From an uncultured Actinomycetes bacterium (GTDB lineage: Bacteria; Actinomycetota; Thermoleophilia; Solirubrobacterales; Solirubrobacteraceae), in NCBI GenBank assembly GCA_937888775.1, contig CALAQT010000581.1, positions 1 to 26,086 on the forward strand: a stretch of DNA of 26,086 nucleotides, written 5' to 3'. How positions within the stretch are numbered: the stretch's first letter is position 1; each line of letters begins with the position of its first letter. The translations under genes were made by a program, and so were the position numbers. Positions 12,917-21,156 of this stretch are shown here, piece by piece. Under the pieces are notes generated by a model, which searched no databases, was not told the DNA's origin, and worked only from the letters and a program-made list of their open reading frames with translations.

Positions 12917-14724
12917 TGAGCCTGCCAGCAGCTGACACGCTTCCCGCTCTTGACTGGGCGGGATGGGACACGCGCTACCTGTTCTTCACGGGCAAAGGCG
13001 GGGTCGGGAAAACAACGACCGCCAGCGCCGTCGCGGTCGCACTCGCGGACGCCGGCAAGCGCACATTGGTGATCTCCACCGACCCCGCGTCCAACCTCGA
13101 CGACGTGTTCGGCATCGACGCCGGCCCGCAACCGACAGCTGTCCCGGGAGTGGCCGGCCTGTTCGTCTCAAACCTCGACCCGGAGGCGGCGGCGGAGGCG
13201 TTCAAGGAGCGCGCGGTCGGCCCGTACCGCGGCGTGCTGCCGCAATCCGCGATTGACAACATGGAAGAGCAGCTCTCAGGAGCGTGCACGGTCGAGATTG
13301 CCGCGTTCAACGAGTTCACCGCGGTTCTGGCCGCACCGACGAGCACCGCCGAGTTTGACCACGTCATTTTCGACACCGCGCCGACCGGGCACACCCTGCG
13401 GTTGCTGACACTGCCGAGCGCGTGGAGCGGCTACGTCGACGAGCATCCGGCGGGCGCCAGCTGCCTGGGGCCGCTCGCGGGCCTTGACCAGCAGCGTGAG
13501 CAGTACGCGGCAGCGGTGGCGACGCTGGCCGACCCCGCGCTCACGACGCTGGTTCTGGTCGCTCACGCGGAGACAAGCGCGCTGCGCGAGGCCGCGCGCG
13601 CCAGCGCCGAGCTGGCCGCGCTCGGCGTCTCAAACCAGCGACTCGTCCTCAACGGCCTGCTGTCAGACCCCGAGGATGACTCGGCCGCGCTCGCGTTTGT
13701 CGAGCGCCAAAGCGCCGCGCTCAGCGAGGCCCCCGTGCGGCTGGCGGCGCTGCCCGTAACAGGCGTGAACCTGATAGCCGGAGACGTCACCGGGCTCGCA
13801 GCTCTGCGGCGGCTGACCGGTGCCGACACTGAGGTGCCGGCGGACGCGCACGACGCTGCGGCGGTTGACCTTCTCGGTCTCGATGAGCTGGTGGACGAGC
13901 TCGACGCCGCCGGCAACGGCGTGGTCATGACGATGGGCAAAGGCGGGGTCGGTAAGACAACGCTAGCGGCTGCCATCGCCATCGCCTTGGTCGACCGCGG
14001 CCACGAGGTCACGCTGTCGACGACCGACCCCGCCGCGCACATCACCGACGCGCTCGCCGACACTGCGCCCGATGGCCTCCTGGTGGAGCGCATCGACCCC
14101 GCGGTCGAGACGGCCCGCTACACCGAGGAGGTGCTCGTCGCCGCGGCCGGTCTTGACGAGGAAGGCCGCTCGCTGCTGCAGGAGGACCTGCGTTCTCCGT
14201 GCACGGAGGAGATTGCCGTGTTCCGCGCGTTCGCGCGGACCGTCGACTGCGCGCGGGAGCGCATCGTCGTGCTCGACACCGCCCCGACCGGGCACACGCT
14301 ACTGCTGCTCGACGCCGCGCAGAGCTACCAGCGGGAGGTGCAGCGCACCAACGCGAACGTGCCGGCCGAGGTCTCAGAGCTGCTCGCCCGCCTGCGCGAC
14401 CCCGAGTTCGCGCGGATGCTGGTGGTCACGCTCGCGGAGTCCACGCCCGTGCACGAGGCCGAGCGCCTGCAGGCGGACCTGCGCCGCGCGGGCATCGAAC
14501 CGTTCGGCTGGGTCATCAACTCCTCGCTGGCGGCGAGTAGCACCACACACCCGACGCTGCGCGCCCGCGCCGTCGGTGAGCTCACGCACATCGAGCGCGT
14601 GCAGCGGTCCTCCGCCAACGGTACGTGGCTGGTCGGCTGGCAGCCAGACGCTCCGGTTGGAGCCGCCGCGCTGCGCGAGCTCGCGGCGGGCGCTGCGGTG
14701 GGCCCTGCGGTGGGCGGACGATAA
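12916..14724 (+). CDS. arsA: ArsA arsenite-stimulated ATPase, two-domain
   Basis: 602 residues from ATG 12916, which overlaps the preceding stop as TGATG; a GTG 9 bp earlier is possible. It has two homologous ATPase halves, each with a P-loop (GKGGVGKTT at 26-34 and 341-349) and the DTAPTGHT signature that links ATP hydrolysis to metalloid binding. The three metalloid ligands of E. coli ArsA (Cys113, 172, 422) have clear counterparts at Cys124 (SGACTVEI), Cys183 (GASCLGP) and Cys429 (RSPCTEEI), so it should be active. It normally receives As(III) from ArsD and drives ArsB or Acr3, but no such permease is encoded in the window. Confidence 0.95.
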   Translation: MSLPAADTLPALDWAGWDTRYLFFTGKGGVGKTTTASAVAVALADAGKRTLVISTDPASNLDDVFGIDAGPQPTAVPGVAGLFVSNLDPEAAAEAFKERAVGPYRGVLPQSAIDNMEEQLSGACTVEIAAFNEFTAVLAAPTSTAEFDHVIFDTAPTGHTLRLLTLPSAWSGYVDEHPAGASCLGPLAGLDQQREQYAAAVATLADPALTTLVLVAHAETSALREAARASAELAALGVSNQRLVLNGLLSDPEDDSAALAFVERQSAALSEAPVRLAALPVTGVNLIAGDVTGLAALRRLTGADTEVPADAHDAAAVDLLGLDELVDELDAAGNGVVMTMGKGGVGKTTLAAAIAIALVDRGHEVTLSTTDPAAHITDALADTAPDGLLVERIDPAVETARYTEEVLVAAAGLDEEGRSLLQEDLRSPCTEEIAVFRAFARTVDCARERIVVLDTAPTGHTLLLLDAAQSYQREVQRTNANVPAEVSELLARLRDPEFARMLVVTLAESTPVHEAERLQADLRRAGIEPFGWVINSSLAASSTTHPTLRARAVGELTHIERVQRSSANGTWLVGWQPDAPVGAAALRELAAGAAVGPAVGGR

Positions 14725-14825
14725 TGCGAGCAAGCGAGGTCATCAGCCGCTTCGTCTTGTCCACGCAGCGCCGCTACAGCCTGGTAACCCGTGTCGTCCA
14801 GTAACCGAGTAGAAGGGGAGTTCTC

Positions 14826-15443
14826 GTGAAACACGTGCTGTTCGTCTGTAACCACAACGCCGGCCGCTCACAGATGGCGCAGGCGTTCTTCGAGCACCTG
14901 GCACCGGAAGATGTGCGCGCAGAGTCCGCAGGCTCCTCGCCTGCCAGACAGGTGTGGCCTGAGGTGATCGAGGCGATGCGCGAGGTCGGCATCGACCTCG
15001 CCGGCCGCAAGCCCAAGAAGCTCCTGCACGAGATGCAGCTGCACGCCGACTGGGCGGTGACCATGGGCTGCGACGACGCCTGCCCGTACGTGCCCACCAC
15101 GGTCGAGGCGTGGAGCATCCCGGACCCCGCAGGGCGCCCGCTCGAAGATGTACGCGCCATCCGGGACAGCATCGAATTTCACGTACGCGAGCTCATCGAG
15201 ACCAAGCTCGATGCCATCCGCTCGGACCGCACCGCCCACCAGTTGCGCCTGGCGCGGCTGCTGCCTGAGCTGGCAGAGGAGTTCGAGTCCCGCCACAGCG
15301 CGGAGGACATCCGCGCCTGCGCTGATGCGCTGCTGGCTCGCTTCGACGACGCGCCGGTGCGCTCCTTCGTGCACACGCTCGTGCTCCGCCAGACGCGCGA
15401 GTGCCTGCGCAAAGAGACCTGCGACGTGCTGGCGGTGGGGTGA
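14826..15443 (+). CDS. arsC: Arsenate reductase (LMW phosphatase type) with C-terminal helical domain
   Basis: 205 residues, GTG start at 14826 with a strong ribosome binding site (AAGGGGAG, 14813-14820). The P-loop CNHNAGRS (Cys8, Arg14) and the later GCDDAC (Cys82, Cys86) with IPDP (Asp100) define a thiol-dependent arsenate reductase that converts As(V) to As(III), using thioredoxin or mycothiol; which one cannot be read here. Residues about 137-205 add a helical region (LPELAEEFESRHSAEDIRAC, then APVRSFVHTLVLRQTRECL) resembling the three-helix dimerisation domain attached to some actinobacterial ArsC proteins. It starts 101 bp after arsA. Confidence 0.9.
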   Translation: MKHVLFVCNHNAGRSQMAQAFFEHLAPEDVRAESAGSSPARQVWPEVIEAMREVGIDLAGRKPKKLLHEMQLHADWAVTMGCDDACPYVPTTVEAWSIPDPAGRPLEDVRAIRDSIEFHVRELIETKLDAIRSDRTAHQLRLARLLPELAEEFESRHSAEDIRACADALLARFDDAPVRSFVHTLVLRQTRECLRKETCDVLAVG

Positions 15444-15498
15444 TGAAGGCGCGTGAGCGATTGTGCGGCACCGCCCCTGAACTCGCGGTCGCTCACTG

Positions 15499-15903
15499 AT
15501 GGCGACCGTCCTGTTCGTCTGCTTGCACAACGCCGGACGCTCGCAGATGAGCGCCGCGCTGTTCGAGCGCGCCGCACGAGGACACCACCGCGCGCTCTCA
15601 GCCGGCAGCGAAGCCGACCGAGGCGGGCACGTACATCCCGAGGTCGTGCAGGTCATGCGGGAACTCGGCATAGACCTCTCCGACCGCCGTCCACAGCCAC
15701 TCACAACGGAACTAGCCGAGCAGGCAGACGTCGTGGTCACGATGGGCTGCGGGGACGCATGCCCGTACATCCCCGGCAAGCGCTACATCGACTGGGAACT
15801 GCCCGACCCCAAGGGGCGCCCCCTCGACGAGGTGCGCGCGACACGCGACGACATCGCTCGCCGAGTCCAGGCCCTGGTCACACAGCTTGACGGACAACCT
15901 TGA
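15499..15903 (+). CDS. arsC: Second arsenate reductase (LMW phosphatase type)
   Basis: 134 residues, ATG start at 15499 without an obvious ribosome binding site, 55 bp after the first arsC. It has the P-loop CLHNAGRS (Cys8, Arg14), GCGDACP (Cys84, Cys88) and LPDP (Asp103), all the residues needed for reduction of arsenate. It is shorter and diverged from its neighbour and lacks the C-terminal helical domain, so this looks like an old paralogue, not a recent duplication. It is the last gene of the arsenic operon. The recombination scar follows 37 bp later. Confidence 0.9.
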   Translation: MATVLFVCLHNAGRSQMSAALFERAARGHHRALSAGSEADRGGHVHPEVVQVMRELGIDLSDRRPQPLTTELAEQADVVVTMGCGDACPYIPGKRYIDWELPDPKGRPLDEVRATRDDIARRVQALVTQLDGQP

Positions 15904-15940
15904 CGCCCCAGGACCTTTGAACAGCCGCTGAGCGCGTGAA

Positions 15941-15996
15941 CCAAGCGGTCAGGCGGCTACATCTACGCGGTCCAGCGGATGATGGGCCACCGCCAC
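15941..15996 (+). pseudogene. Rearranged integrase 3'-end scar
   Basis: Positions 15941-15958 match 148-165 in the same orientation (17 of 18), and 15959-15996 match the reverse complement of 291-328 (37 of 38; the integrase residues IYxVQRMMGHRH). The order equals the 3' end of the integrase gene with the segment 166-328 inverted. Matching sequence ends on both sides, so this is a small remnant of a related integrase. Confidence 0.8.
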
Positions 15997-16040
15997 AGCT
16001 TCGGTTCTGTGAAGAGCACGCGTTGCGTAGTGCCCCAACG

Positions 16041-16730
16041 TTAGGTGGAGGAGGTCCTTCGGCCGCGTATCTGCACGGGCTTAGCGCGGAGGCTGGCTGT
16101 CCAGGCCAGGAGGATAAGCGCGGTGCCGATCGCGAACACGATCCACGCGAGCGTGTCGGTGGAGCTGGCCGCGGTCGGCGCGGCTGCGTTGGGAAGCGTC
16201 AGGGTGTGCCCGGATGCTGCGGCCAGACGTTGGATGGTGTTGACGGTGGGGGTCCCAAGTTCGGGGCCGGGAGGACGGGCGCCGGCAAGGGCGGACTGGT
16301 CGGCACCGAGCGGGCCACGAAGGCGATACAGGCCGTAGCCGTTGGGCATGACCACAAGCAGCGTTCCGTCATATACGAGCGAAAGCTCCTGGCCGAGGAA
16401 TCGGGCGTAGTTCTGAGGTTGGCGCCAGAGCTCGGTGACCGAGCCCAGATCTGCGGACGAGGCGATCATCGCGACGCGGATCTCGTATCCGCTGCGTTTT
16501 GCCGCGGCTACGAGCACTCCAAGCTGCGCCTGCTGGCCGACGGGGACGCCGGCATCCTGCGGCAGAAAGAGAGCCTGGGATGCGAGGACGTCTGACGCGG
16601 GGTCCCCGTCTGCGAGGGCTGAGCTGGCGATCAATGCGGATCCCAGTGCCAAGATCCCAGTGGACGCGGCGATGAGGAGAGCTAGGCGGGCACGCGGGCA
16701 GCGGTTGGGGGTGTGCGTAGAGTCAACCAA
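16041..16730 (-). CDS. Exported TPM-like protein with C-terminal membrane anchor
   Basis: 229 residues. A signal peptide (about 13-40, ending SSALA) is followed by a domain starting DGDPASD (41-47) with ALFLPQDA, AAAKRSGYEIRVAMIASSADL, ARFLGQELSLVY and LLVVMPNGYGLY. This layout resembles the TPM/YgcG fold of exported proteins, but that is a structural guess. One membrane helix near 190-213 and a basic tail follow. The N-terminal domain is clearly paralogous to the first 175 residues of the 18681 protein, including an identical DGDPASD at the same position. Only a TTG start is available (16728-16730), 5 bp from the divergent gene, so the start is uncertain. Confidence 0.75.
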   Translation of the reverse strand: MVDSTHTPNRCPRARLALLIAASTGILALGSALIASSALADGDPASDVLASQALFLPQDAGVPVGQQAQLGVLVAAAKRSGYEIRVAMIASSADLGSVTELWRQPQNYARFLGQELSLVYDGTLLVVMPNGYGLYRLRGPLGADQSALAGARPPGPELGTPTVNTIQRLAAASGHTLTLPNAAAPTAASSTDTLAWIVFAIGTALILLAWTASLRAKPVQIRGRRTSST

Positions 16731-16735
16731 GTGCG

Positions 16736-17848
16736 ATGAGCCCGGAGACGAAACGATGTCGATTGGCAGCCGCGGTCGCGGTCGGCGGGAAGTCTAGGGA
16801 TCGCCCGCGCCCGCGCCGGCGCCTTCTCGTGCTGGTCGGCGCGGTGGTCGCGCTCGGAGCGGTCCCGTGTGCCGCCCAGGCGCATGGGCCGGTCGCGCCG
16901 ATCGCGTCCAGTTATCTGGCCAAGGTGGGCCAGCTTCCTGCGGGGCTTGACGCGCAGGTCATCGATGGGGATCAGCGGATGTGGTTGCGCGTGTCGCCGG
17001 GCGCGACGGCCGTGGTGTTGGATTACCGCGGCGCTGGGTACCTGCGCTTCTCGCGCTCCGGGGTGGATGTCAACCAGAACTCGGCGATGTACTACCTCAA
17101 CCAGACTCCGGCCGAGACCCCTCCGTCTAATCTGACCGCGAGAATGCCTGCGGCTTGGCAGCGGGTGAGCGGCGCGCATGATTACGGTTGGCACGACGGC
17201 CGGCTGCACGCGTTGGCGACCGTCGCTCTTTCGCCCGGTACGTCGTATGTGGGCAGATGGCGCATCCCGGTCTTGATCGACGGGCGCGTGAGCTCGATCT
17301 CAGGCGGGCTGTGGCACGCGGCGCCTCCGTCAATCGCGTGGTTCTGGCCGATCGTCGTGTTGCTCGCCTGCGTGCTGGCGGCGTGGAGGGTTCGTCGCTC
17401 CGAGCTCGATGCGCTGGTTGCTCGCATGCTTGCCGTCGCGGCGCTGATCGCGATCGCGACAGCCGGCGTCGGGCGCGAGCTTCACGGACGACCGGCGGTG
17501 TCGGTCTCTCAGCTGCTGACCTTCGGGGTCATCGTCGTGTTTGTGGCGTGGGGGCTGCGCCGGGTGCTGCTGGCGCGCCTTGGGTGGTTTGGCTTGTTCG
17601 CGGTCTCCTTCGCGGCTCTCTGGGAAGGCGTCCAGTTGATCCCGACGCTCCTGAACGGCTTCGTGCTAGCGGCCGAGCCCGCGCTCATCGCCCGAACCGC
17701 AGCGGTCGTCTGCCTCGGCTGCGGCGCTGGACTAGTTCTGCTTGCGTACCGCTTGGCGGGTCAAGCCGAGCCAGAGTCCCCCGCGACGGATCGTTCGAGT
17801 GAGGAGTACGACTCCGAAGACGACCGCGCCTGGGAGTCATACGCCTGA
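16736..17848 (+). CDS. Polytopic membrane protein with periplasmic domain, paralogue of 20062-21132
   Basis: 370 residues. The signal segment (about 29-49, ending AAQAHG) is followed by an extracytoplasmic beta-rich domain (50-190) with VVLDYRGAGYLRFSRSGVDV and the motif YGWHDGRLHAL, then five predicted membrane helices (about 197-345) and an acidic tail. The WHD-R-H motif recalls an actinobacterial membrane family often near copper or cytochrome-assembly genes; that link is from memory. Its domain order matches 20062-21132. The start is uncertain because the divergent gene begins 5 bp away. Confidence 0.7.
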   Translation: MSPETKRCRLAAAVAVGGKSRDRPRPRRRLLVLVGAVVALGAVPCAAQAHGPVAPIASSYLAKVGQLPAGLDAQVIDGDQRMWLRVSPGATAVVLDYRGAGYLRFSRSGVDVNQNSAMYYLNQTPAETPPSNLTARMPAAWQRVSGAHDYGWHDGRLHALATVALSPGTSYVGRWRIPVLIDGRVSSISGGLWHAAPPSIAWFWPIVVLLACVLAAWRVRRSELDALVARMLAVAALIAIATAGVGRELHGRPAVSVSQLLTFGVIVVFVAWGLRRVLLARLGWFGLFAVSFAALWEGVQLIPTLLNGFVLAAEPALIARTAAVVCLGCGAGLVLLAYRLAGQAEPESPATDRSSEEYDSEDDRAWESYA

Positions 17849-17888
17849 CGGGCGGTCCCGAGGTGCGGGCCGGTTACGACACGTCGAC

Positions 17889-18506
17889 GTGAGGGCAACG
17901 ATCCTCCACGGGACCCTGTTCGCCGCTTTACTGTCGGTCGCGGTCGTCTTGGCGGCTGGATGTGGTGCGACCCGTCGCGGCTCGCCGTCGTCGGGGATTC
18001 CGCGTGCGCTTGAATTGCAGGCTCGTCCGATCGGTCGCGGCGCGGAGTTCGATCCGCCGGCGACCGGTCCGGTGACTGGCCGCTGCCGCCGCCGGCGGGG
18101 ACTGCGCAGGGGGGTTCACATCGAGGTGTTCGCCGCCGACCGGGTGGTGATCGTGGCGGAGGGGATCGGCGTTCGGCGGCCGTGGAGATTCTCGGCGGGG
18201 CGAATATCCAGCGCCGGCTGCTACGGCGATCTCGTGACGCTTGAGCCGACCGGGCTTGTGCTGGTGCGTCCGGGCGTAAGACTGTCGCTGTCAGACCTCT
18301 TTCGTGCCTGGGGCCAGCCGCTGTCGCGGCGGAGGCTGGCCGCGTTTCGGGCGCCTGCCGGCACGCGGGTGGCCGTCTTCGTCGACGGACGGCGGTGGCG
18401 CGGCACGCCGGCGAGCGTTCCGCTCGCGGTGCACTCGGAGATCGTGCTCGAGGTCGGCCCCTACGTCCCGCCGCACCCCTCGTACGCGTTCCCGCCCGGC
18501 ACATGA
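17889..18506 (+). CDS. Putative lipoprotein of the envelope cluster
   Basis: 205 residues if the GTG at 17889 is used, which places a signal peptide at the N-terminus with the lipobox LAAGC (Cys25). The mature part contains GVHIEVFAADRVVIVAEGIG, then LSLSDLFRAWGQPL and VAVFVDGRRWRG, and ends VPPHPSYAFPPGT. This resembles a family of actinobacterial exported proteins with a repeated 'D-G-x-x-V' beta pattern and a TLGQFF-W motif, which I recall but cannot name. It sits between the two paralogous pairs and is probably part of the same envelope system. Longer frame starts upstream lack a signal peptide at the front, so they were not chosen. Confidence 0.65.
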   Translation: MRATILHGTLFAALLSVAVVLAAGCGATRRGSPSSGIPRALELQARPIGRGAEFDPPATGPVTGRCRRRRGLRRGVHIEVFAADRVVIVAEGIGVRRPWRFSAGRISSAGCYGDLVTLEPTGLVLVRPGVRLSLSDLFRAWGQPLSRRRLAAFRAPAGTRVAVFVDGRRWRGTPASVPLAVHSEIVLEVGPYVPPHPSYAFPPGT

Positions 18507-18680
18507 TCAAAGCCTGGGCCACCCGGCTCGCGCGACCCTCGCGTACCCGAGGACGGCGCCTCGTGGCGCCTTGGAGCGCCCTGCGCTACCGCCAGCGCGC
18601 AAAGACTTCAGAATGCTCGGCACGGCCCGCTGGGGCGCCCTCTGGACGTCTGGGTTGATCCGAGGGAGACTCATCGCCTG

Positions 18681-20057
18681 ATGCGAGATCACGTGGCAAC
18701 CAGATGGCCCCGGTTGGGCGGATGGATCAAGCGCGGGCGCGTTCTGGCGCTTCTCGCGGTCACGCTGTCCGGCGGCTCGTTTGCCGCGGTCGCGGGCGCC
18801 GACGGTGACCCTGCGAGCGACTACCTCGTAGCCAATCGGGTCTTCCTCTCGTCTCAGTCCTCGTCGGTCTCAAGCTCCCAGCGGCAGCTGCTCAGCGTCG
18901 TGCAAGCGGCGAACCGGGCCGGCTTTGCGATCCGGGTGGCGATCATCTCCAGCGAGTACGACCTCGGCTCGATCACGGCGCTGTGGCGCAAGCCGCGCCT
19001 CTACGCCCGCTTCCTTGGGCTGGAGCTCTCATCGGTGTACAAGCAGCGACTGCTGGTGGTCATGCCGAGCGGGTTCGGATTCAACTGGCCTGAGCACTCC
19101 ACCGGATCCGCCTACCGACTCCTGACACACGTCCCGATCGGACCTGGCGCCGCCGGGCTGACGGGCACGGCGCAAACGGCCGTGCGACAGCTCGCCATCG
19201 CCGCCGGCGTCACCCTGACCCCGCCAACGGGCGCACGACCGACCACGACGATGGCTGCGCACCAACACGACGATCGCAGCGTGATCATCGCGGCGGCTGT
19301 GGCCGCGCTCGTGGTCGCACTTGCTCTTGTCGTTGCGGTGCGTCGCCGACGTCGCACTGGCCCGAAGATCCCGAGCGAGCCGTCCGTGGCGAAGCGAGGT
19401 ACCGCGCCGATCCGGCTGCGCTGGGCCGTTCCGGGCTTCGCGATCCTGTGTGGTGTCGCCGTCGCCGCGCCGATCCTCGCTCTCACCAGCTTTCGGCACG
19501 TCAGCGCCGCTTCGGGCGTGCCGTCGGGTTCGGTGGTCACACCGCCTCCGTTTTCCTGGCCCGCCGGCCGGCGGCCGGCTCCCGAGTTTGTGCTGCGCGA
19601 CCAGGACGGGCGCCGCGTGTCAGTCACCGCCTACCGCGGGCGGCCGTTGATCATCACGTTCGTCGACCCGCTGTGCCGCAACCTCTGCCCACTTGAGGCT
19701 AAGGTCCTCAATGCCGTGGTCGGCCAGATGCCGGCTTCAAAGCGCCCTGAGATCCTGGCGGTCAGCGTTGACGTCTACGCCAACGCCCGCGCGAACCTGT
19801 TGCAGGACGTCCGAAAGTGGGAGCTCGTGCCGCAGTGGCACTGGGCCGTCGGCCGCGCGGCACTCCTGGCCGCCGTGTGGAAGCGCTACGAGATCGGCGT
19901 GTCGGTCACGACGAAGAAGATCGCCGGAACCACGATCAACTACATCACCCACACCGAAGCTGCGTACATCATCGACGCGTCCGGTCACGAGCGCGCGCTG
20001 TTCTTCTGGCCGTTCTACCCTCAAGATGTCGAGCGGACGCTGCGACAGCTCACCTGA
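18681..20057 (+). CDS. Fusion of TPM-like exported domain and SCO1/SenC thioredoxin-fold domain
   Basis: 458 residues, ATG 18681. Order: signal segment 18-40; TPM-like domain 41-180 (DGDPASD at 41-47, paralogous to the 16041 protein); membrane helix 200-221 with a basic patch; second helix about 246-269; SCO1/SenC domain 297-458. The SCO copper-binding pattern is present: C-x3-C as LCRNLCP (Cys332, Cys336) and the distal His in ITHTEAAYIID (His424). SCO proteins deliver copper to cytochrome oxidase CuA or act in thiol redox. Both domains should face outside. It is followed 4 bp later by the polytopic gene. Confidence 0.85.
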   Translation: MRDHVATRWPRLGGWIKRGRVLALLAVTLSGGSFAAVAGADGDPASDYLVANRVFLSSQSSSVSSSQRQLLSVVQAANRAGFAIRVAIISSEYDLGSITALWRKPRLYARFLGLELSSVYKQRLLVVMPSGFGFNWPEHSTGSAYRLLTHVPIGPGAAGLTGTAQTAVRQLAIAAGVTLTPPTGARPTTTMAAHQHDDRSVIIAAAVAALVVALALVVAVRRRRRTGPKIPSEPSVAKRGTAPIRLRWAVPGFAILCGVAVAAPILALTSFRHVSAASGVPSGSVVTPPPFSWPAGRRPAPEFVLRDQDGRRVSVTAYRGRPLIITFVDPLCRNLCPLEAKVLNAVVGQMPASKRPEILAVSVDVYANARANLLQDVRKWELVPQWHWAVGRAALLAAVWKRYEIGVSVTTKKIAGTTINYITHTEAAYIIDASGHERALFFWPFYPQDVERTLRQLT

Positions 20058-20061
20058 GCGG

Positions 20062-21132
20062 ATGACCGCCGGAGCGCAGTCGTGCGACCGGACCTGGTCG
20101 TCTCACCCCAGAGCCGTGGTGCTGGCCGTCGTTGCGCTCGTGGCGCTGTCAGGCCCGCCAGCGGCAGGGGCGCACCTGCGCTCTGGCACCGTCGCGGTCG
20201 ACTACGCGGCCAGCGTAGTGCGTCCGGACACTTCCGCCTACGCAGCTCAGATCTACCAGAGCGACCGTGGCCTCAGCCTGGCACTGAAGCCGGGGCACGT
20301 GGTGGTGATGCTCGGCTACCTCGGCGAGCCGGTCTTCCGTCTTGATGCTGCGGGACTGTCGGTCAACGCCGCCTCACCGACCGCCGCCGTCGTTGGTCTG
20401 CTGAGGAAGGGGCAGCGGATCACCGCCTCGACGCCTCGCTGGCGTCTCCAACGGGGACGGAACTCTGCCGTGTGGCATGACGCGCGAGTCCAGGGGCTTC
20501 CGCCGGGAGTGGATCAGGGAGCGTGGAGCGTGCCGCTGACCGTCGACGGGCGGCGCGCGAGCCTCGATGGCGAGCTCCATCGCTTCCCCGCCCCTTCGCT
20601 CTGGGTCTGGTTGGGGATGCTCGCCGGCTTGCTCACCGCTGGTGCGACCCCGCTGCTGCTGCGCCGCGGCGATCTCGTGCGCGCGGGCGCGATCCGCTTG
20701 GCCATCGCCGCTGCCGTCGCGTCGGTGGTGATCGCACTCGCCTTCGCGTTCGACGCCTACGCCTCGCCGGGCACGTGGATCGAGGGCTTTGACGAGATCG
20801 TGTTCATCGCGGTCGGGCTCGGCATGCTGCTCCGGGGGCCGGAGAACCTGCAGGTCCCGGCGGCAATCGGGGTCGGCTTGCTCGGCCTGGCGGTCGGGCT
20901 CATCAAAGGCGCCGTCTTTCTTCACCCGATCGTGCTCGCGATCCTGCCAGCGACAGCGACGCGTGTCGTCGTCCTCGCCGCCATCGGCGCCGGGTTGACC
21001 GCCGCAGCGCTCGGCTGCATGTCCTACGTCGAGACATCCGCGCCAACTCCAGACACCAAACCTGATCAGGGAACCTACGCAGGCGTCACCTGGCCGCGGG
21101 AGCAGTCTGGAGCTAGGAGGCGAGGTGGCTGA
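20062..21132 (+). CDS. Polytopic membrane protein, paralogue of 16736-17848
   Basis: 356 residues from ATG 20062, chosen because it lies 4 bp after the SCO-fusion stop and is directly followed by a signal segment (RAVVLAVVALVALSGPPAAG). The extracytoplasmic domain has VVVMLGYLGEPVFRLDAAGL and AVWHDARVQGLPPG, matching the equivalent places in 16736-17848, followed by about five membrane helices and a hydrophilic tail. Tight coupling with the SCO1-like gene suggests joint work in copper or oxidase assembly; the function is not established. Confidence 0.75.
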   Translation: MTAGAQSCDRTWSSHPRAVVLAVVALVALSGPPAAGAHLRSGTVAVDYAASVVRPDTSAYAAQIYQSDRGLSLALKPGHVVVMLGYLGEPVFRLDAAGLSVNAASPTAAVVGLLRKGQRITASTPRWRLQRGRNSAVWHDARVQGLPPGVDQGAWSVPLTVDGRRASLDGELHRFPAPSLWVWLGMLAGLLTAGATPLLLRRGDLVRAGAIRLAIAAAVASVVIALAFAFDAYASPGTWIEGFDEIVFIAVGLGMLLRGPENLQVPAAIGVGLLGLAVGLIKGAVFLHPIVLAILPATATRVVVLAAIGAGLTAAALGCMSYVETSAPTPDTKPDQGTYAGVTWPREQSGARRRGG

Positions 21133-21156
21133 CCTGGAACGGAGAGGTATCGTGCC

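Noticed and set aside
15941..15958. A tRNA D-arm fragment (resembles AAGCGGTCAGGC of D loops)
   Set aside because: The stretch is better explained by its 17/18 match to 148-165 at the integrase 3' end and its junction with an inverted integrase piece.
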